A stretch of DNA of 46,430 nucleotides, from positions 1-46,430 of the forward strand of contig NZ_JOFT01000058.1 of NCBI RefSeq assembly GCF_000725805.1. Direction: 5' to 3'. The notes below the pieces were generated by a model. It had not been told where the DNA came from, did not search any database, and saw only the letters and a list, made by a program, of their open reading frames with translations. Source of the DNA: Streptomyces xanthophaeus (GTDB taxonomy: Bacteria; Actinomycetota; Actinomycetes; Streptomycetales; Streptomycetaceae). Numbering within the stretch: position 1 is the first letter of the stretch; each line of letters opens with the position of its first letter. Position numbers and translations under genes: made by a program. Positions 9,076-17,972 of this stretch are shown piece by piece.

Positions 9076-9432
9076 TCAGCTCGCCATCTTCCGCTCCGGC
9101 GGAAGGATCAGGGTGGGTTCCAGGAGGATGCGGGCGGCGGGCTCCTCCCGGACCGGCGCGAGCTCCGGCCGGGTGCCCCGCTGCTGCCGCCAGCCGGCCT
9201 GGGCGGCGACCACGGCCGCGTACGGGATGACGACCCCGGCGACCAGGGCGCCGATGGCGAGCGCGGGCCAGCTGTTCCAGGTGGCGGCCATCACGACCAC
9301 GCAGGCACTGCGCACCCCCATGGCCACGATGTAGCGGCGCTGGCGGCCCCGCACGTCCTCGCTCAGGCCGGTGCGCGCCCGGGTGATGGACTCGGCCCGG
9401 GTTCCGTCCCGGCGCCATGGGGTTCGGTTCAT
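9076..9432 (-). CDS. Small DUF3099-like membrane protein
   Basis: 118 residues. The ATG at 9432 is preceded by GGAGG. Sequence features are a polar N-terminus with EDVRGRQRRYIVAMGVR, then two hydrophobic segments (about residues 37-53 and 57-76), then a charged tail. This layout matches the DUF3099 family of actinobacterial two-helix membrane proteins of unknown function. It lies 325 bp downstream of qcrB on the same strand, with a hairpin between, so it is probably a separate unit. No role in the cluster can be deduced. Confidence 0.75.
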   Translation of the reverse strand: MNRTPWRRDGTRAESITRARTGLSEDVRGRQRRYIVAMGVRSACVVVMAATWNSWPALAIGALVAGVVIPYAAVVAAQAGWRQQRGTRPELAPVREEPAARILLEPTLILPPERKMAS

Positions 9433-9669
9433 CGGGCCTCCGTGGATGCTCCGGCACGGGTGCCGGAATGCCGCAGGGGAGCTGGCCCCCTGTTGAGCTG
9501 GGCAAGGAGTCCGCGCTGCGCGGACGTCCGTCCATGCTGTGGCCGCCCGCTCCGGAGCGGCTCGAGTCCCTGTCGTACGGGTCCCGACGGCGCATGCGAC
9601 GACGCCGGCCTGGCCGGAGCCGGGGGCCCGCGGCGCCGGGCGTGCGGTACCTGCCGCCGGGAACGGGAA

Positions 9670-9710
9670 CGGCGGCGCGGATGACCGTCCCCCGATCACC
9701 CGCGCCGCCG
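9670..9710 (-). terminator. GC-rich hairpin downstream of qcrB
   Basis: An 11-bp perfect stem (CGGCGGCGCGG with CCGCGCCGCCG) around a 19-nt loop lies about 50 bp past the qcrB stop. It lacks a T-run but is in the right place to end the qcrB transcript. The rest of the 9433-9757 gap shows no gene. Confidence 0.5.
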
Positions 9711-9757
9711 CGGTGGTGCCTACCCGGCCCGGTTCTTCTCCGTGCCGTGCCGCCGGA

Positions 9758-11476
9758 TCAGTGCAGTTCCTGCTCCGGCTGCCGTTCTTCTGCGGAACCC
9801 TGTCGGCCGATCTTCGCGTGCCCGTCGGGCGAGGAATGACCGTCGGCGGAGTGGCCGAGGTGCGCCAGCGCCTCCTGCATCTCCTGCGGGGTCGGCAGCG
9901 GGACCTGCTCGCCGTAGAGCCAGCGGCTGAGCCGGTAGCGCAGCGCTTCCTTGCGGCTCTTCGGGTTGGGCACGCCGTCGTGTTCGGGCTCGGGCGCCGG
10001 CAGGGGGGCGTAGCGCGCCCTGGCGAGCAGGGCGTACTCCTGGCCGCGGTCGAGACGCTCGTGCACCTCGACGAACTCACCGTGCGGGAGCCGCCTGATC
10101 TTGCCGGTCTCGCGGCCGTGCAGGAGCTTGTCGCGGTCCCTGCGCTGCAGGCCCAGAGCGATCCGCTTGGTGACGACGTACGTCAGGAACGGAACGAGGA
10201 AGACTCCGATCCGGACCGCATAGGTGATGGTGTTCAGCGACAGGTCGAACTTCTCGGCCAGGATGTCGTTCGCACCGCCGAAGAACAGCACCAGGTAGAG
10301 GGCGATGAAGGCGGAGCCGAACGCCGTCCGCGTGGGGTGGTCGCGCGGCCGGTCGAGCAGGTGGTGCTCTTCCTTGTCACCGGTGACCCAGGCCTCCAGG
10401 AACGGCCACAGGGCGATGACGGCCATCATCAGCGTGGGCAGGATGACCGCGGGGACCAGCACGCCCATGTTGACGGTGTAGCCGCCCGGCAGGGTGAACT
10501 CCCAGGCCGGGAAGGCACGCAGGGCGCCTTCGAGGAATCCCATGTACCAGTCGGGCTGGGAGCCCTGGGAGATCTGGTCGGACCGGTAGGGACCGAAGTT
10601 CCACACGGGGTTGATCTGGGCGATGCCCGCGATCAGGGCGAGCACCCCGGTGACCAGGAAGAAGAAGCCGCCCGCCTTGCCCGTGTAGTGCGGCATCAGA
10701 GGCTGTCCGACGACGTTCTTCTCGGTGCGTCCGGGACCCCGGAACTGGGTGTGCTTGTGGTAGAAGACCATGAACAGGTGCACGGTCAGCAGGGCCACGA
10801 TCACCGCGGGCATCAGCAGGATGTGCAGGCTGTAGAACCTGCCGATCACGTCGTGCCCGGGGAACTCGCCGCCGAACAGGAACATCACCAGGTACGTGCC
10901 GACCACCGGGATGGCGAGGGTGACGCCCTCGGCGATGCGCAGGCCCGTTCCCGAGAGCAGGTCGTCGGGGAGCGAGTACCCGAGGAAGCCCTCGAGGGTG
11001 ACGAGCACGAGCAGGACGAAGCCGATCAGCCAGTTGGCCTCGCGCGGCTTGCGGAACGAGCCCGTGAAGAAGTGGCGCATCGTGTGCAGGCAGAGCGCGC
11101 CGATCATGATCAGGGCCGACCAGTGGTGCACCTGCCGGATGAACAGGCCGCCGCGGATCTCGAAGCTGATCTTGATCGTGGAGGCGTAGGCCTCCGACAT
11201 CCGGACGCCGTTCAGCTCGGTGTACGGGCCGTGATAGACGACTTCACCCATGCTCGGGTTGAAGAAGAAAGTGAGCCACGTCCCGGTGAGGAGCAGCATC
11301 ACGAAGCTGTAGAGCGCAATCTCACCGAACATGAAGGACCAGTGGTCGGGAAAGACCTTGCGGACCAGGAACCGCAAATGGTAGATCCCGAGCCGGCTGT
11401 CCGCCCAGTCGGCGATGCGCTCGCCCGCGGATTCCTCGGTGCGCGCACTCTGCGGCGCCGTATTGGTCGTGCTCAT
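9758..11476 (-). CDS. qcrB: Cytochrome b subunit of a cytochrome bc1 complex (QcrB paralogue)
   Basis: 572 residues, an integral membrane protein of the respiratory chain that oxidises menaquinol at the Qo site. The haem ligands are at the expected spacing: H117/H131 in the second helix and H218/H233 in the fourth. The Qo signature is PDWY (308-311), the usual actinobacterial form of PEWY, and the cd-helix segment reads GFLGYSLPDDLLSGTG. The C-terminus has the extra cytosolic tail of Streptomyces QcrB. All residues needed for function appear present. It stands alone: qcrA, qcrC and cta genes, which normally accompany it, are missing here. A lone cytochrome b beside a naphthoquinone cluster suggests a drug-resistant target copy (inference); a cluster-linked redox partner is the other possibility. 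Confidence 0.93.
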   Translation of the reverse strand: MSTTNTAPQSARTEESAGERIADWADSRLGIYHLRFLVRKVFPDHWSFMFGEIALYSFVMLLLTGTWLTFFFNPSMGEVVYHGPYTELNGVRMSEAYASTIKISFEIRGGLFIRQVHHWSALIMIGALCLHTMRHFFTGSFRKPREANWLIGFVLLVLVTLEGFLGYSLPDDLLSGTGLRIAEGVTLAIPVVGTYLVMFLFGGEFPGHDVIGRFYSLHILLMPAVIVALLTVHLFMVFYHKHTQFRGPGRTEKNVVGQPLMPHYTGKAGGFFFLVTGVLALIAGIAQINPVWNFGPYRSDQISQGSQPDWYMGFLEGALRAFPAWEFTLPGGYTVNMGVLVPAVILPTLMMAVIALWPFLEAWVTGDKEEHHLLDRPRDHPTRTAFGSAFIALYLVLFFGGANDILAEKFDLSLNTITYAVRIGVFLVPFLTYVVTKRIALGLQRRDRDKLLHGRETGKIRRLPHGEFVEVHERLDRGQEYALLARARYAPLPAPEPEHDGVPNPKSRKEALRYRLSRWLYGEQVPLPTPQEMQEALAHLGHSADGHSSPDGHAKIGRQGSAEERQPEQELH

Positions 11477-11811
11477 ACCCGCGCGCCCTCCCCTCGCCGC
11501 TCGGCCGTTACGGGCATTTCCGGTCCGGCCGGCAGGCGGTCGGTGGTCGTGGCGGCCTGCCGCGGCGGAAGCTGGCCCGTGCCCTGGAGCACCTGGAACG
11601 CTATCGACGCCCGATAGGGGCGGACAACCGGGCTCAAGCGGAACTCCTGCCCCGACTGGACTGATTCTTGAGCGAGTTGCGAGCCGCTCCGGTGTTCATC
11701 AGCCTCCCTCATCTGCAACAAGCCGAATTTTCCAACCGGGTTACCGGTTTTTTTCGGCCCCCTGTCCCTCAAGTCGGCTGCTACAGCGCCTAATAGCTCC
11801 ACTCTGGTCAT
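11473..11811 (-). CDS. Possible small leader ORF upstream of qcrB
   Basis: A 112-codon open frame whose TGA overlaps the qcrB start as ATGA, the usual sign of translational coupling. Against it being a gene: no recognisable family, early codons that are unusually AT-rich (including CTA and a TTA at codon 7), and a weak GC3 pattern in the first half. The second half is more gene-like. If real, the TTA would make it, and perhaps qcrB, depend on the bldA tRNA. If not, 11477-11883 is just the qcrB leader and promoter region. I am undecided. Confidence 0.3.
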   Translation of the reverse strand: MTRVELLGAVAADLRDRGPKKTGNPVGKFGLLQMREADEHRSGSQLAQESVQSGQEFRLSPVVRPYRASIAFQVLQGTGQLPPRQAATTTDRLPAGPEMPVTAERRGEGARV

Positions 11812-11883
11812 AGGCGAATCGTATGGCTGTGTTCCGTACGGCCGACGGCCGGGTACAACTTGCCGCGTTGCGGAAAAGGGCTG

Positions 11884-13446
11884 TTACGAACCCCGCCGGT
11901 CGCCCGCGGGCGCCGGGGACGGCCACTGCGCCGACGATCCCGTGATGCGCGACCGCGTGGACCCGGTGGAGACCCCGATGACGGGTGCGTCCGGCGCGCT
12001 GGAGCGGCGGCGCCGCCCGCCCGGGCCGTGGGTGGTGCTGGGCACGACGGTGCCCGCCTGGGCGGCGGGGCCGCGGAGCGCGGCGAGCAGCACGCGCGGG
12101 CGCAGTCCCCCGGAGGTCGGGGTCCCCGTGTGGAGCGCGTCGATCAGCAGTGCCGCGGCGGACGGGTCGGTGGTCGCGGCTGCCGCGAGCCGGTCCGCGT
12201 AGCGCCGGCCCAGCCGGGCCCGCAGGCCCGTCGGCGCGTCCTGCCCGTCCCCTGCCGCGTACGGGTTGCGGGTGCTCAGCTGCCAGGCGGGGGCCAGCCG
12301 GTGGGCGAGGGCACGGCGCAGCCGGTAGGTGATGCCGACGGCGGTGCCGTGGCTGATCAGCATCTGGTCGAGGACGAGGGCGCACTGCACGGCGAGCGTC
12401 ATGCCCTGGCCGTGGGCCGGGTCGAGGGCGGCGAGGGCGTCGCCGACGACGAGGAACTGGTCGGGCCAGCGGCGCAGCTGCTCGTAGTGGCGCCAGCGGT
12501 TCTCGGTGCCGCTGCTGCCGTAGACGGGGCCGAGCGGTGTGGCGACCTCTATGACCTCGCGCAGCAGCGGGTGGCGCAGGGCGCCGGCCGCCCGTAGTAA
12601 GCCCTCGTGGTCGGTGGGCGGCCGTTCGCCGTCCTGGGCGCTGACGGTCACGGACCAGCGGCCGCCCTCCACGGGGTGGAGGACGCCCTGGCGCGGATTG
12701 TCGGGCGAAGCCATGAGGAACAGGCTCTTCCAGTCGGCGACGTGGCCGACGGGCGGTGCGAAGAGGGCGGTGGCGCAGGAGGTCCGGGCGCCCGCCACCG
12801 TCTCCAGCGGGGGCTGGTAGCCGATCTCGGTCAGCCACTGGGGGGCGCGCGAGCCGCGCCCGCTCGCGTCCACCACGAACTCGGCGGACACCAGGCGCCG
12901 GGCGGCCCAGCCCTCGGGCGCCTTGCGGTCCCGGCCGCGCACCCAGACCCCGGTGACGGTGTCGTTGCGGCCGGGTTCCAGCCCGACGGCCTCGTGTTCC
13001 TGGAGGAAGGACACCTTGGGGTCGGCGCGCAGCCGGTCGCGTATCGCCGCGTCGATCAGGTCGCGGCTGGCGCTGAGGACCGACAGGTCCGCGCCGTCGC
13101 GGGGCAGCCAGCCGCCGGGCCCGAGCAGCAGCATGTCCTCGGGCATCCGGACCCGGACGGCACCGGCGGCGGTGAGTTCCCGGCCGATGCCCGGGAACAG
13201 CTCCTCCAGGCCCCGGTGGGCGCTCGCGGTCAGGGTGTGCGTGTGCCGCGCCTGGGGCACGCCCCGGCGCCGCCCGGGTCCGCGGGGCACCCAGTCGCGC
13301 TCGATCACGGTGACCCGGTCCATGAAGTTGGCCAGGGCCTGCGCCGCGGTGAGACCGGCGAGGCTGGAGCCGATCACCACGGCATGGCCGTGGCCCCCGC
13401 CGACCACCTGTGCGTCCGGACTCACTAGGCTGCCCCTCCCGATCAT
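11884..13446 (-). CDS. FAD-dependent monooxygenase (class A fold)
   Basis: 520 residues. An N-terminal FAD-binding Rossmann motif, VVIGSSLAGLTAAQAL (about residues 23-38), carries serine at the second glycine of GxGxxG. The second FAD motif is VVGDALAALDPAHGQGM (about 335-351). This is the layout of flavin monooxygenases and geranylgeranyl-reductase-like enzymes that hydroxylate or epoxidise aromatic or isoprenoid substrates. The start is not certain; the family-like sequence begins at about residue 20. It is in line with the CreD/CreE-like genes upstream and qcrB downstream and probably tailors the naphthoquinone or its side chain. The C-terminal 60 residues are low-complexity and poorly conserved. 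Confidence 0.82.
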   Translation of the reverse strand: MIGRGSLVSPDAQVVGGGHGHAVVIGSSLAGLTAAQALANFMDRVTVIERDWVPRGPGRRRGVPQARHTHTLTASAHRGLEELFPGIGRELTAAGAVRVRMPEDMLLLGPGGWLPRDGADLSVLSASRDLIDAAIRDRLRADPKVSFLQEHEAVGLEPGRNDTVTGVWVRGRDRKAPEGWAARRLVSAEFVVDASGRGSRAPQWLTEIGYQPPLETVAGARTSCATALFAPPVGHVADWKSLFLMASPDNPRQGVLHPVEGGRWSVTVSAQDGERPPTDHEGLLRAAGALRHPLLREVIEVATPLGPVYGSSGTENRWRHYEQLRRWPDQFLVVGDALAALDPAHGQGMTLAVQCALVLDQMLISHGTAVGITYRLRRALAHRLAPAWQLSTRNPYAAGDGQDAPTGLRARLGRRYADRLAAAATTDPSAAALLIDALHTGTPTSGGLRPRVLLAALRGPAAQAGTVVPSTTHGPGGRRRRSSAPDAPVIGVSTGSTRSRITGSSAQWPSPAPAGDRRGS

Positions 13447-13511
13447 CGTGGTTGCATCATGCGGTGTACGGCCGCTCCGCGGGGCGGGGTTCGGCCGGTC
13501 GGGGACGGGAC

Positions 13512-13528
13512 CTCGAAGGGCCTTCGAG
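13512..13528. other. 17-bp palindrome in the 99-bp gap after the lyase gene
   Basis: CTCGAAGG-G-CCTTCGAG is perfectly self-complementary except for its central base. It lies between the lyase stop (13546) and the flavoprotein start (13446). It could be an operator or, with the flanking GAGG/CCTC, a weak terminator. Confidence 0.4.
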
Positions 13529-13545
13529 AGGGCCCCGAGGCAGGC

Positions 13546-15087
13546 TCAAGCAGGTGTCGAGCGGGCGGTGTCCGCCACCGCCGGGACCAGCCCGTCCGAG
13601 GTCTGCGGCGCCACGTCGACGGCGGGACGCGGAGCTGCGGCATAGGTGTCCCGCAGCCGTGCCCGTGCGTGCCCCGGTGAGGCGAGCGCCCGGTCGACGA
13701 GCGGTCCGGCGACGCCCGTGTACCCGGCCGGATCGAGCAGCGCGGCCGTCTCCTCACGCGTCAGCAGGCCCTGGGTCTCGGGCAGTTCGGCCAGTACGTC
13801 GGCGAGCGGCCGACCGGTCGCGGAGGCGGCCTGCGAGGCACGGGTCAGCAGTTCCTTGGCCGCCGCCTTGCCCAGCAGCGGCGCCAGGACGGCGGAGACC
13901 CGCTCCGAGACGAGCTGCCCGCCGGTCGCTCCGAGGTTGGAGCGCATCCGCTCGGGGTGGACGGTGAGTCCCCGTACGAGTTCGAGGGCCGTGTGCGCGG
14001 CGCCGCCGGTGAGCCGCAGGCATTCGCGCAGCGGCTGCCACTCCGCGTGCCACACCCCGGCCGAACGCTCGTCCTCGGTGGACAGGCACTGGACCAGCAC
14101 GGTGGACAGGGCGGGCACTTGCAGGGCGGCGGAGCGGATCAGGGTCGCGAGCACGGGGTTGCGCTTGTGCGGCATCGCCGACGAGGCCCCCCGCCCGGCG
14201 ACCGCGGGCTCGGCCACTTCGCCGACCTCGGTCCGGGCGAGGACCAGCACGTCCGCGGCGATCTTGCCGAGGGCCGCGGACGTGTGGGCGAGCGCGGCCC
14301 CCAGGTCGGCGACGGGGGTGCGCAGGGCGTGCCAGGGCAGCACGGGGTGGGCCAGGCCCGTCTCGGCGGCGAAGGCGGCGCCGAGTTCGTCGAGCACGGT
14401 CGCGGGGTCGGCGTCCTCCCCCGCGTACTGGAGGTAGCCGGCCAGGGTCCCGGCCGCGCCGCCGAGCGCCACCGGGAGCCCGGTGCGGGCGACCCGTTCG
14501 AGGCGTTCGGCCGAGTCCAGGACCAGCAGGCGCCACCCTGCCGCCTTGAGCCCGAAGGTCGTGGGCACGGCGTGCAGGGCGAGGGTGCGGCCGGCCATCA
14601 CCGTGTCCCGGTGCGTGGCCGCGAGGCCCGCCAGGGCGGCGGCCACGGCCCGCAGGTCCGCGATGATCAGCCGCAGTGCCCGCGCTGCGACGAGCATCGC
14701 GCCGGTGTCGAACACGTCCTGGCTGGTCGAGCCGCGGTGGACGTATTCGGCGGCTTCCGGGGAGTTCCGGGCGACCAGCGCGGTGAACGCCTTCACCAGG
14801 CCCACCACCGGGTTGGCGGTCTCGCGCGCGGCGAGCGCCAGCTCCCGTACGTCGAGGAGGTCCGCACGGGCGGCGGCCGTGATGGCCTCGGCCGCCCGTG
14901 CGGGCACGGTCCCGCAGCGGGCCTGGGCCCGTGCCAGGCCCGCTTCCGCGTCGAGCATCGCCTGGAGCCAGGCCATGTCGCTGACGGCCGCCTCGACCGG
15001 AGTGCCCGCCCGGACCGGCGAGAGCAGCCCGGAGTCCAGCAGGGCGGAGAGCCTCCCCGCCCGCGGGGACTCGTGCAAGGGACTCAT
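13546..15087 (-). CDS. Aspartase/fumarase-superfamily lyase, CreD-like nitrosuccinate lyase
   Basis: 513 residues. The superfamily signature ASSAMPHKRNP is at 301-311 and the second conserved block HRGSTSQD at 117-124, both with the catalytic residues. Overall it looks like adenylosuccinate lyase or 3-carboxymuconate cycloisomerase relatives. Its stop-start overlap (ATGA) with a large flavoenzyme of the CreE kind is decisive for me. That pair makes nitrous acid: CreE oxidises aspartate to nitrosuccinate and CreD splits it to nitrite and fumarate. Without alignment a different succinyl-type substrate cannot be excluded. The C-terminal 40 residues after RARLRDTYAAA are variable. Confidence 0.85.
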   Translation of the reverse strand: MSPLHESPRAGRLSALLDSGLLSPVRAGTPVEAAVSDMAWLQAMLDAEAGLARAQARCGTVPARAAEAITAAARADLLDVRELALAARETANPVVGLVKAFTALVARNSPEAAEYVHRGSTSQDVFDTGAMLVAARALRLIIADLRAVAAALAGLAATHRDTVMAGRTLALHAVPTTFGLKAAGWRLLVLDSAERLERVARTGLPVALGGAAGTLAGYLQYAGEDADPATVLDELGAAFAAETGLAHPVLPWHALRTPVADLGAALAHTSAALGKIAADVLVLARTEVGEVAEPAVAGRGASSAMPHKRNPVLATLIRSAALQVPALSTVLVQCLSTEDERSAGVWHAEWQPLRECLRLTGGAAHTALELVRGLTVHPERMRSNLGATGGQLVSERVSAVLAPLLGKAAAKELLTRASQAASATGRPLADVLAELPETQGLLTREETAALLDPAGYTGVAGPLVDRALASPGHARARLRDTYAAAPRPAVDVAPQTSDGLVPAVADTARSTPA

Positions 15088-17270
15088 GCGCCTGCCTTCG
15101 CGCCGGCGGCCGTGACCGGGGCGGTGGCCGTACGGCTCCTCGGGAAGCCGGGCGTTGTCCGGCGCCGCGCGGCCGGCAGCCCGGGCACCGCGAGGACCGC
15201 TGCCGCGATGGCGTCGGAGTCCTCCAGGGTGACGGAGCCGACGCCGGGCCTGATGCCCGCGGCGGTCACCCAGTGCACGGACTCGGTGGGCACGCCGTAG
15301 GCGAAGCGCCGCGGGTGCGGCACCCCCTGGGCATCGATCAGGTGGTACGGCCGCTCGGACACGGCGAGACCGCCGGTCTCGTAGTCCGAGGCACCCGTGG
15401 AGTCCTCGCCCGGGATGCGGAACGGGCGGCACTGCCCGGTCCGCAGGAGCTCGTTCATCAGCGGGTCCGCGGTGCGCCGCAGGTCGATCTCGGGCAGGCG
15501 GGCCTCGATGAGCACCGTGGCCCGTACCCGCACGTCCGGTATCGCGCTCGACGTGACGGTGAAGCAGGGGCCGAGCGGGTCCTGCTCGTCGGCGGTGACG
15601 CGCAGGCCGGGGCCGGTCACGTCGAGGACGCCCGCGTCCATGAGCGCGGCCATCTCCTCGATGCGCGACGCCGGGGGTCCGATGGACAGGTAGGCGTTGA
15701 GCGGGGTGTACCAGCGGTCGAGGCCGTCGCGGTGGGACGCGGCGGACAGACCGGCGTGGTCGATGGCGAGCCGCAGCTCGTTGCGCAGGTCCCGCAGGAC
15801 GTCGAGCGCTGCCTTGACCGGCCCGCTCACGTTGCCCTGGCGGGCCAGCCGGACGTCCTCGTCCAGGTGGCCGCGCAGCCAGGCGCGGAAGCTGGCCAGG
15901 TCGTAGCACTCCTCGTCGCCGTAGGGACGGGAGATGCGCTCCCAGTCCCAGCGCTCGGCCGGGGCGATCCCGGCCTCGTCGAGGAGCCGGTCCTCGGCCT
16001 CTCCGGGCTCGGCGTGCAGGTACCGCTCGGTGAACTCCGCGCCGTTGTCGGTGAGTTCGCCGCGCGCGGCGAGCAGGGCCGTGTAGTAGACGCCGCAGAC
16101 CTCCTTGGAGACCAGCGGCCACAGGTCGGCGACGAAGTCGATGGACCCGCGGCGGATGTCCCGGGCGCGCAGCCGGGAGATGTACCCGGCGGTGAGGAGC
16201 CGGGGGTAGTAGCGCCCGTGGGCTCCCTTCTCGTTCTCGCCGCGCGCCTGGTAGGGCACGCCGCGCCGGGAGCCCGCGTACAGGCGCGGTTCGTGGCCGG
16301 AGGGCCGGTAGACCAGACGGCCGTCCACACGGGTGAAGACACCGCCCCGGCCGTGGGTGAACAGCGCCAGGTAGTCGAAGAAGTTGAGCCCGAGCCCGCG
16401 CAGCAGCACGTGCTCGCCGGGCCCGATGTCCGACAGGTCGACGTCGGCGGGATTGGAGGGGGCCAAGTACGTCAGCCCGTGCCGGGCGGCGAAGCCGGTC
16501 AGCTCCCGCTCGGTCTCCGTGAGCCGGGCCGGTACGTGGCCCTGGGCGAGGACGACCGCGGACAGGCCGGACAGCCTGGTGCCGTCCTCCAGGACCACGG
16601 TCTGCGGCCCCGCGTGTCCCGCGTCGGACTCCTCCAGGGCGACGGCGCGCACGGGGTGCGTGCGTACGCTCACGTGCGCGGCCGCGTTGGCGACGACCCG
16701 CTGGAACACCCAGGTCAGGTAGCTGCCGTAGAGGGCGCGGGTGGGGTAGGTGTCGGGGCCCAGCCGGCCCACCTCGGCGAGGATCTCGTCGTCGTAGACG
16801 GCTCCGGGAGCGGTCTCCAGCGCACCTGCCTCCAGGGACTTGGCCCACTCGTACAGGCTCGGTCCCTCGTCCAGCGGCCCGTCGATGCGGACACTGGCGT
16901 CGGTGTACACCGTCACCTGCGAGGCAACGGTGTTCATCAGCAGGTGGCGGGACTGCGAGGGCCGCCATACCCGTCCTGAGCCCGGCGGGTCCGGGTCGAC
17001 GACGTGCACGGTCAGGGAGTCCCAGCGGGGCGACTTCCCCTCCTGTGCGCAGAGTCGTTCCAGTACGGAGAGCCCTCGGGGCCCAGCACCGACGAGACAC
17101 ACCTCCGCATGCACCGCCGCGCTGTCCCCGTTGAGCGGGACGTGAGCCAGGGCGGCCGGGTGGTCTGAGGGGAACGGGTTCCCCTGGGAAAACTGAACGG
17201 CCGCCGTCACCGGCGGCCCTGCGGTGAGTGCGGCGCGTATTGCGCGTTCGTCTCCGTGCGTTCCGTTCAC
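15084..17270 (-). CDS. FAD/NAD(P)-binding N-oxygenase, CreE-like (aspartate to nitrosuccinate)
   Basis: 728 residues. I choose the GTG at 17270 because AAGGAGG sits 5-7 bp upstream; the open frame runs 37 codons further without a ribosome site. The FAD motif is VCLVGAGPRGLSVLERL (58-73 region), the form seen in CreE and other large FAD/NAD(P)-binding proteins, preceded by about 55 residues of non-conserved leader. Later blocks include LRGLGLNFFDYLALF and GSRRGVPYQARGENEKGAHG. Known CreE performs three successive oxidations of the aspartate amine. The coupling to the lyase supports the same pathway, feeding nitrite to a diazotisation step. It heads the leftward operon CreE-CreD-monooxygenase and perhaps qcrB. 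Confidence 0.85.
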   Translation of the reverse strand: MNGTHGDERAIRAALTAGPPVTAAVQFSQGNPFPSDHPAALAHVPLNGDSAAVHAEVCLVGAGPRGLSVLERLCAQEGKSPRWDSLTVHVVDPDPPGSGRVWRPSQSRHLLMNTVASQVTVYTDASVRIDGPLDEGPSLYEWAKSLEAGALETAPGAVYDDEILAEVGRLGPDTYPTRALYGSYLTWVFQRVVANAAAHVSVRTHPVRAVALEESDAGHAGPQTVVLEDGTRLSGLSAVVLAQGHVPARLTETERELTGFAARHGLTYLAPSNPADVDLSDIGPGEHVLLRGLGLNFFDYLALFTHGRGGVFTRVDGRLVYRPSGHEPRLYAGSRRGVPYQARGENEKGAHGRYYPRLLTAGYISRLRARDIRRGSIDFVADLWPLVSKEVCGVYYTALLAARGELTDNGAEFTERYLHAEPGEAEDRLLDEAGIAPAERWDWERISRPYGDEECYDLASFRAWLRGHLDEDVRLARQGNVSGPVKAALDVLRDLRNELRLAIDHAGLSAASHRDGLDRWYTPLNAYLSIGPPASRIEEMAALMDAGVLDVTGPGLRVTADEQDPLGPCFTVTSSAIPDVRVRATVLIEARLPEIDLRRTADPLMNELLRTGQCRPFRIPGEDSTGASDYETGGLAVSERPYHLIDAQGVPHPRRFAYGVPTESVHWVTAAGIRPGVGSVTLEDSDAIAAAVLAVPGLPAARRRTTPGFPRSRTATAPVTAAGAKAGA

Positions 17271-17972
17271 AGCGCCTCCTTCCTCGGTCACCGTGGGCGG
17301 AGGCACTGCACTGAGGCTCGGATCCAGGTGGAAGGGGACTTGAGGAGCCCGGCCGCGGACTGCGGCGGCGGGCGGTTGCACTGCGGGTGATCACCGGCTG
17401 CGGATGCGTGCGGACGTCCAAGCCGGGCCCGTGCAGGGCTGCATCAGGACTCGACCAACCGTGGTTACGTTCAGCGGCGGGCGTATAACCGGGGCAATGG
17501 ACGGACCGCATCCGGATGTACGGCACGCACCCCACCTGGAGATCGAGAATCAACGGAAGCGTCATCCTGAATACGTCTGCCACGAGACGAGGAATCCATG
17601 GTCCGGGATTCTCACTACATCCCGTCACGCGATGGATATTGACACTTCCGGCCCACTCGCAGAACCTTTCGGCCACACCCAGGGAACTTCTGGAAACCAC
17701 GGGGGAAATGAACGCAAATGACGACTGAATCTACTGAAAGAACGAGGGCCGGCGCCTGCCGGGTTCAATCTGAACCGTCTATCGGATCTTCCTGAACCGG
17801 CACACAGAACCGCACCAGCGAAATCTTTCAGGAGCCTCGGGACGGGGATGTATGCCAGCCACTCCCCACCTCCCCGCAGGCCACCGATCATGAAGCAACT
17901 TCCGCAATCGGACGGGCGGCCATGCCACCCCACGGAGATTGCGGGCGCGAGTCATCTCATGAAGGAGATTCA
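17271..17972. promoter_or_regulatory. 702-bp divergent promoter gap, no gene seen
   Basis: The gap lies between the CreE-like gene (leftward) and the gene at 17973 (rightward). AT content rises between about 17,560 and 17,850, as expected for promoters. The open frames within it lack codon bias, start signals and family features. No clear operator was found. Confidence 0.5.

Noticed and set aside
9539..11617. 692-codon plus-strand frame opposite qcrB
   Set aside because: The reverse strand has haem ligands and a Qo motif; the plus frame is Glu/Gly/Val/Arg-rich antisense.
13546..17700. A single 1384-codon reverse frame spanning the lyase and flavoenzyme region
   Set aside because: Only its last 513 codons are the lyase; the rest is the wrong frame over the CreE-like gene, which reads correctly one frame away.
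17404..17721. 105-codon plus frame in the gap before 17973
   Set aside because: No codon bias or ribosome site, and it runs through the AT-rich promoter area.
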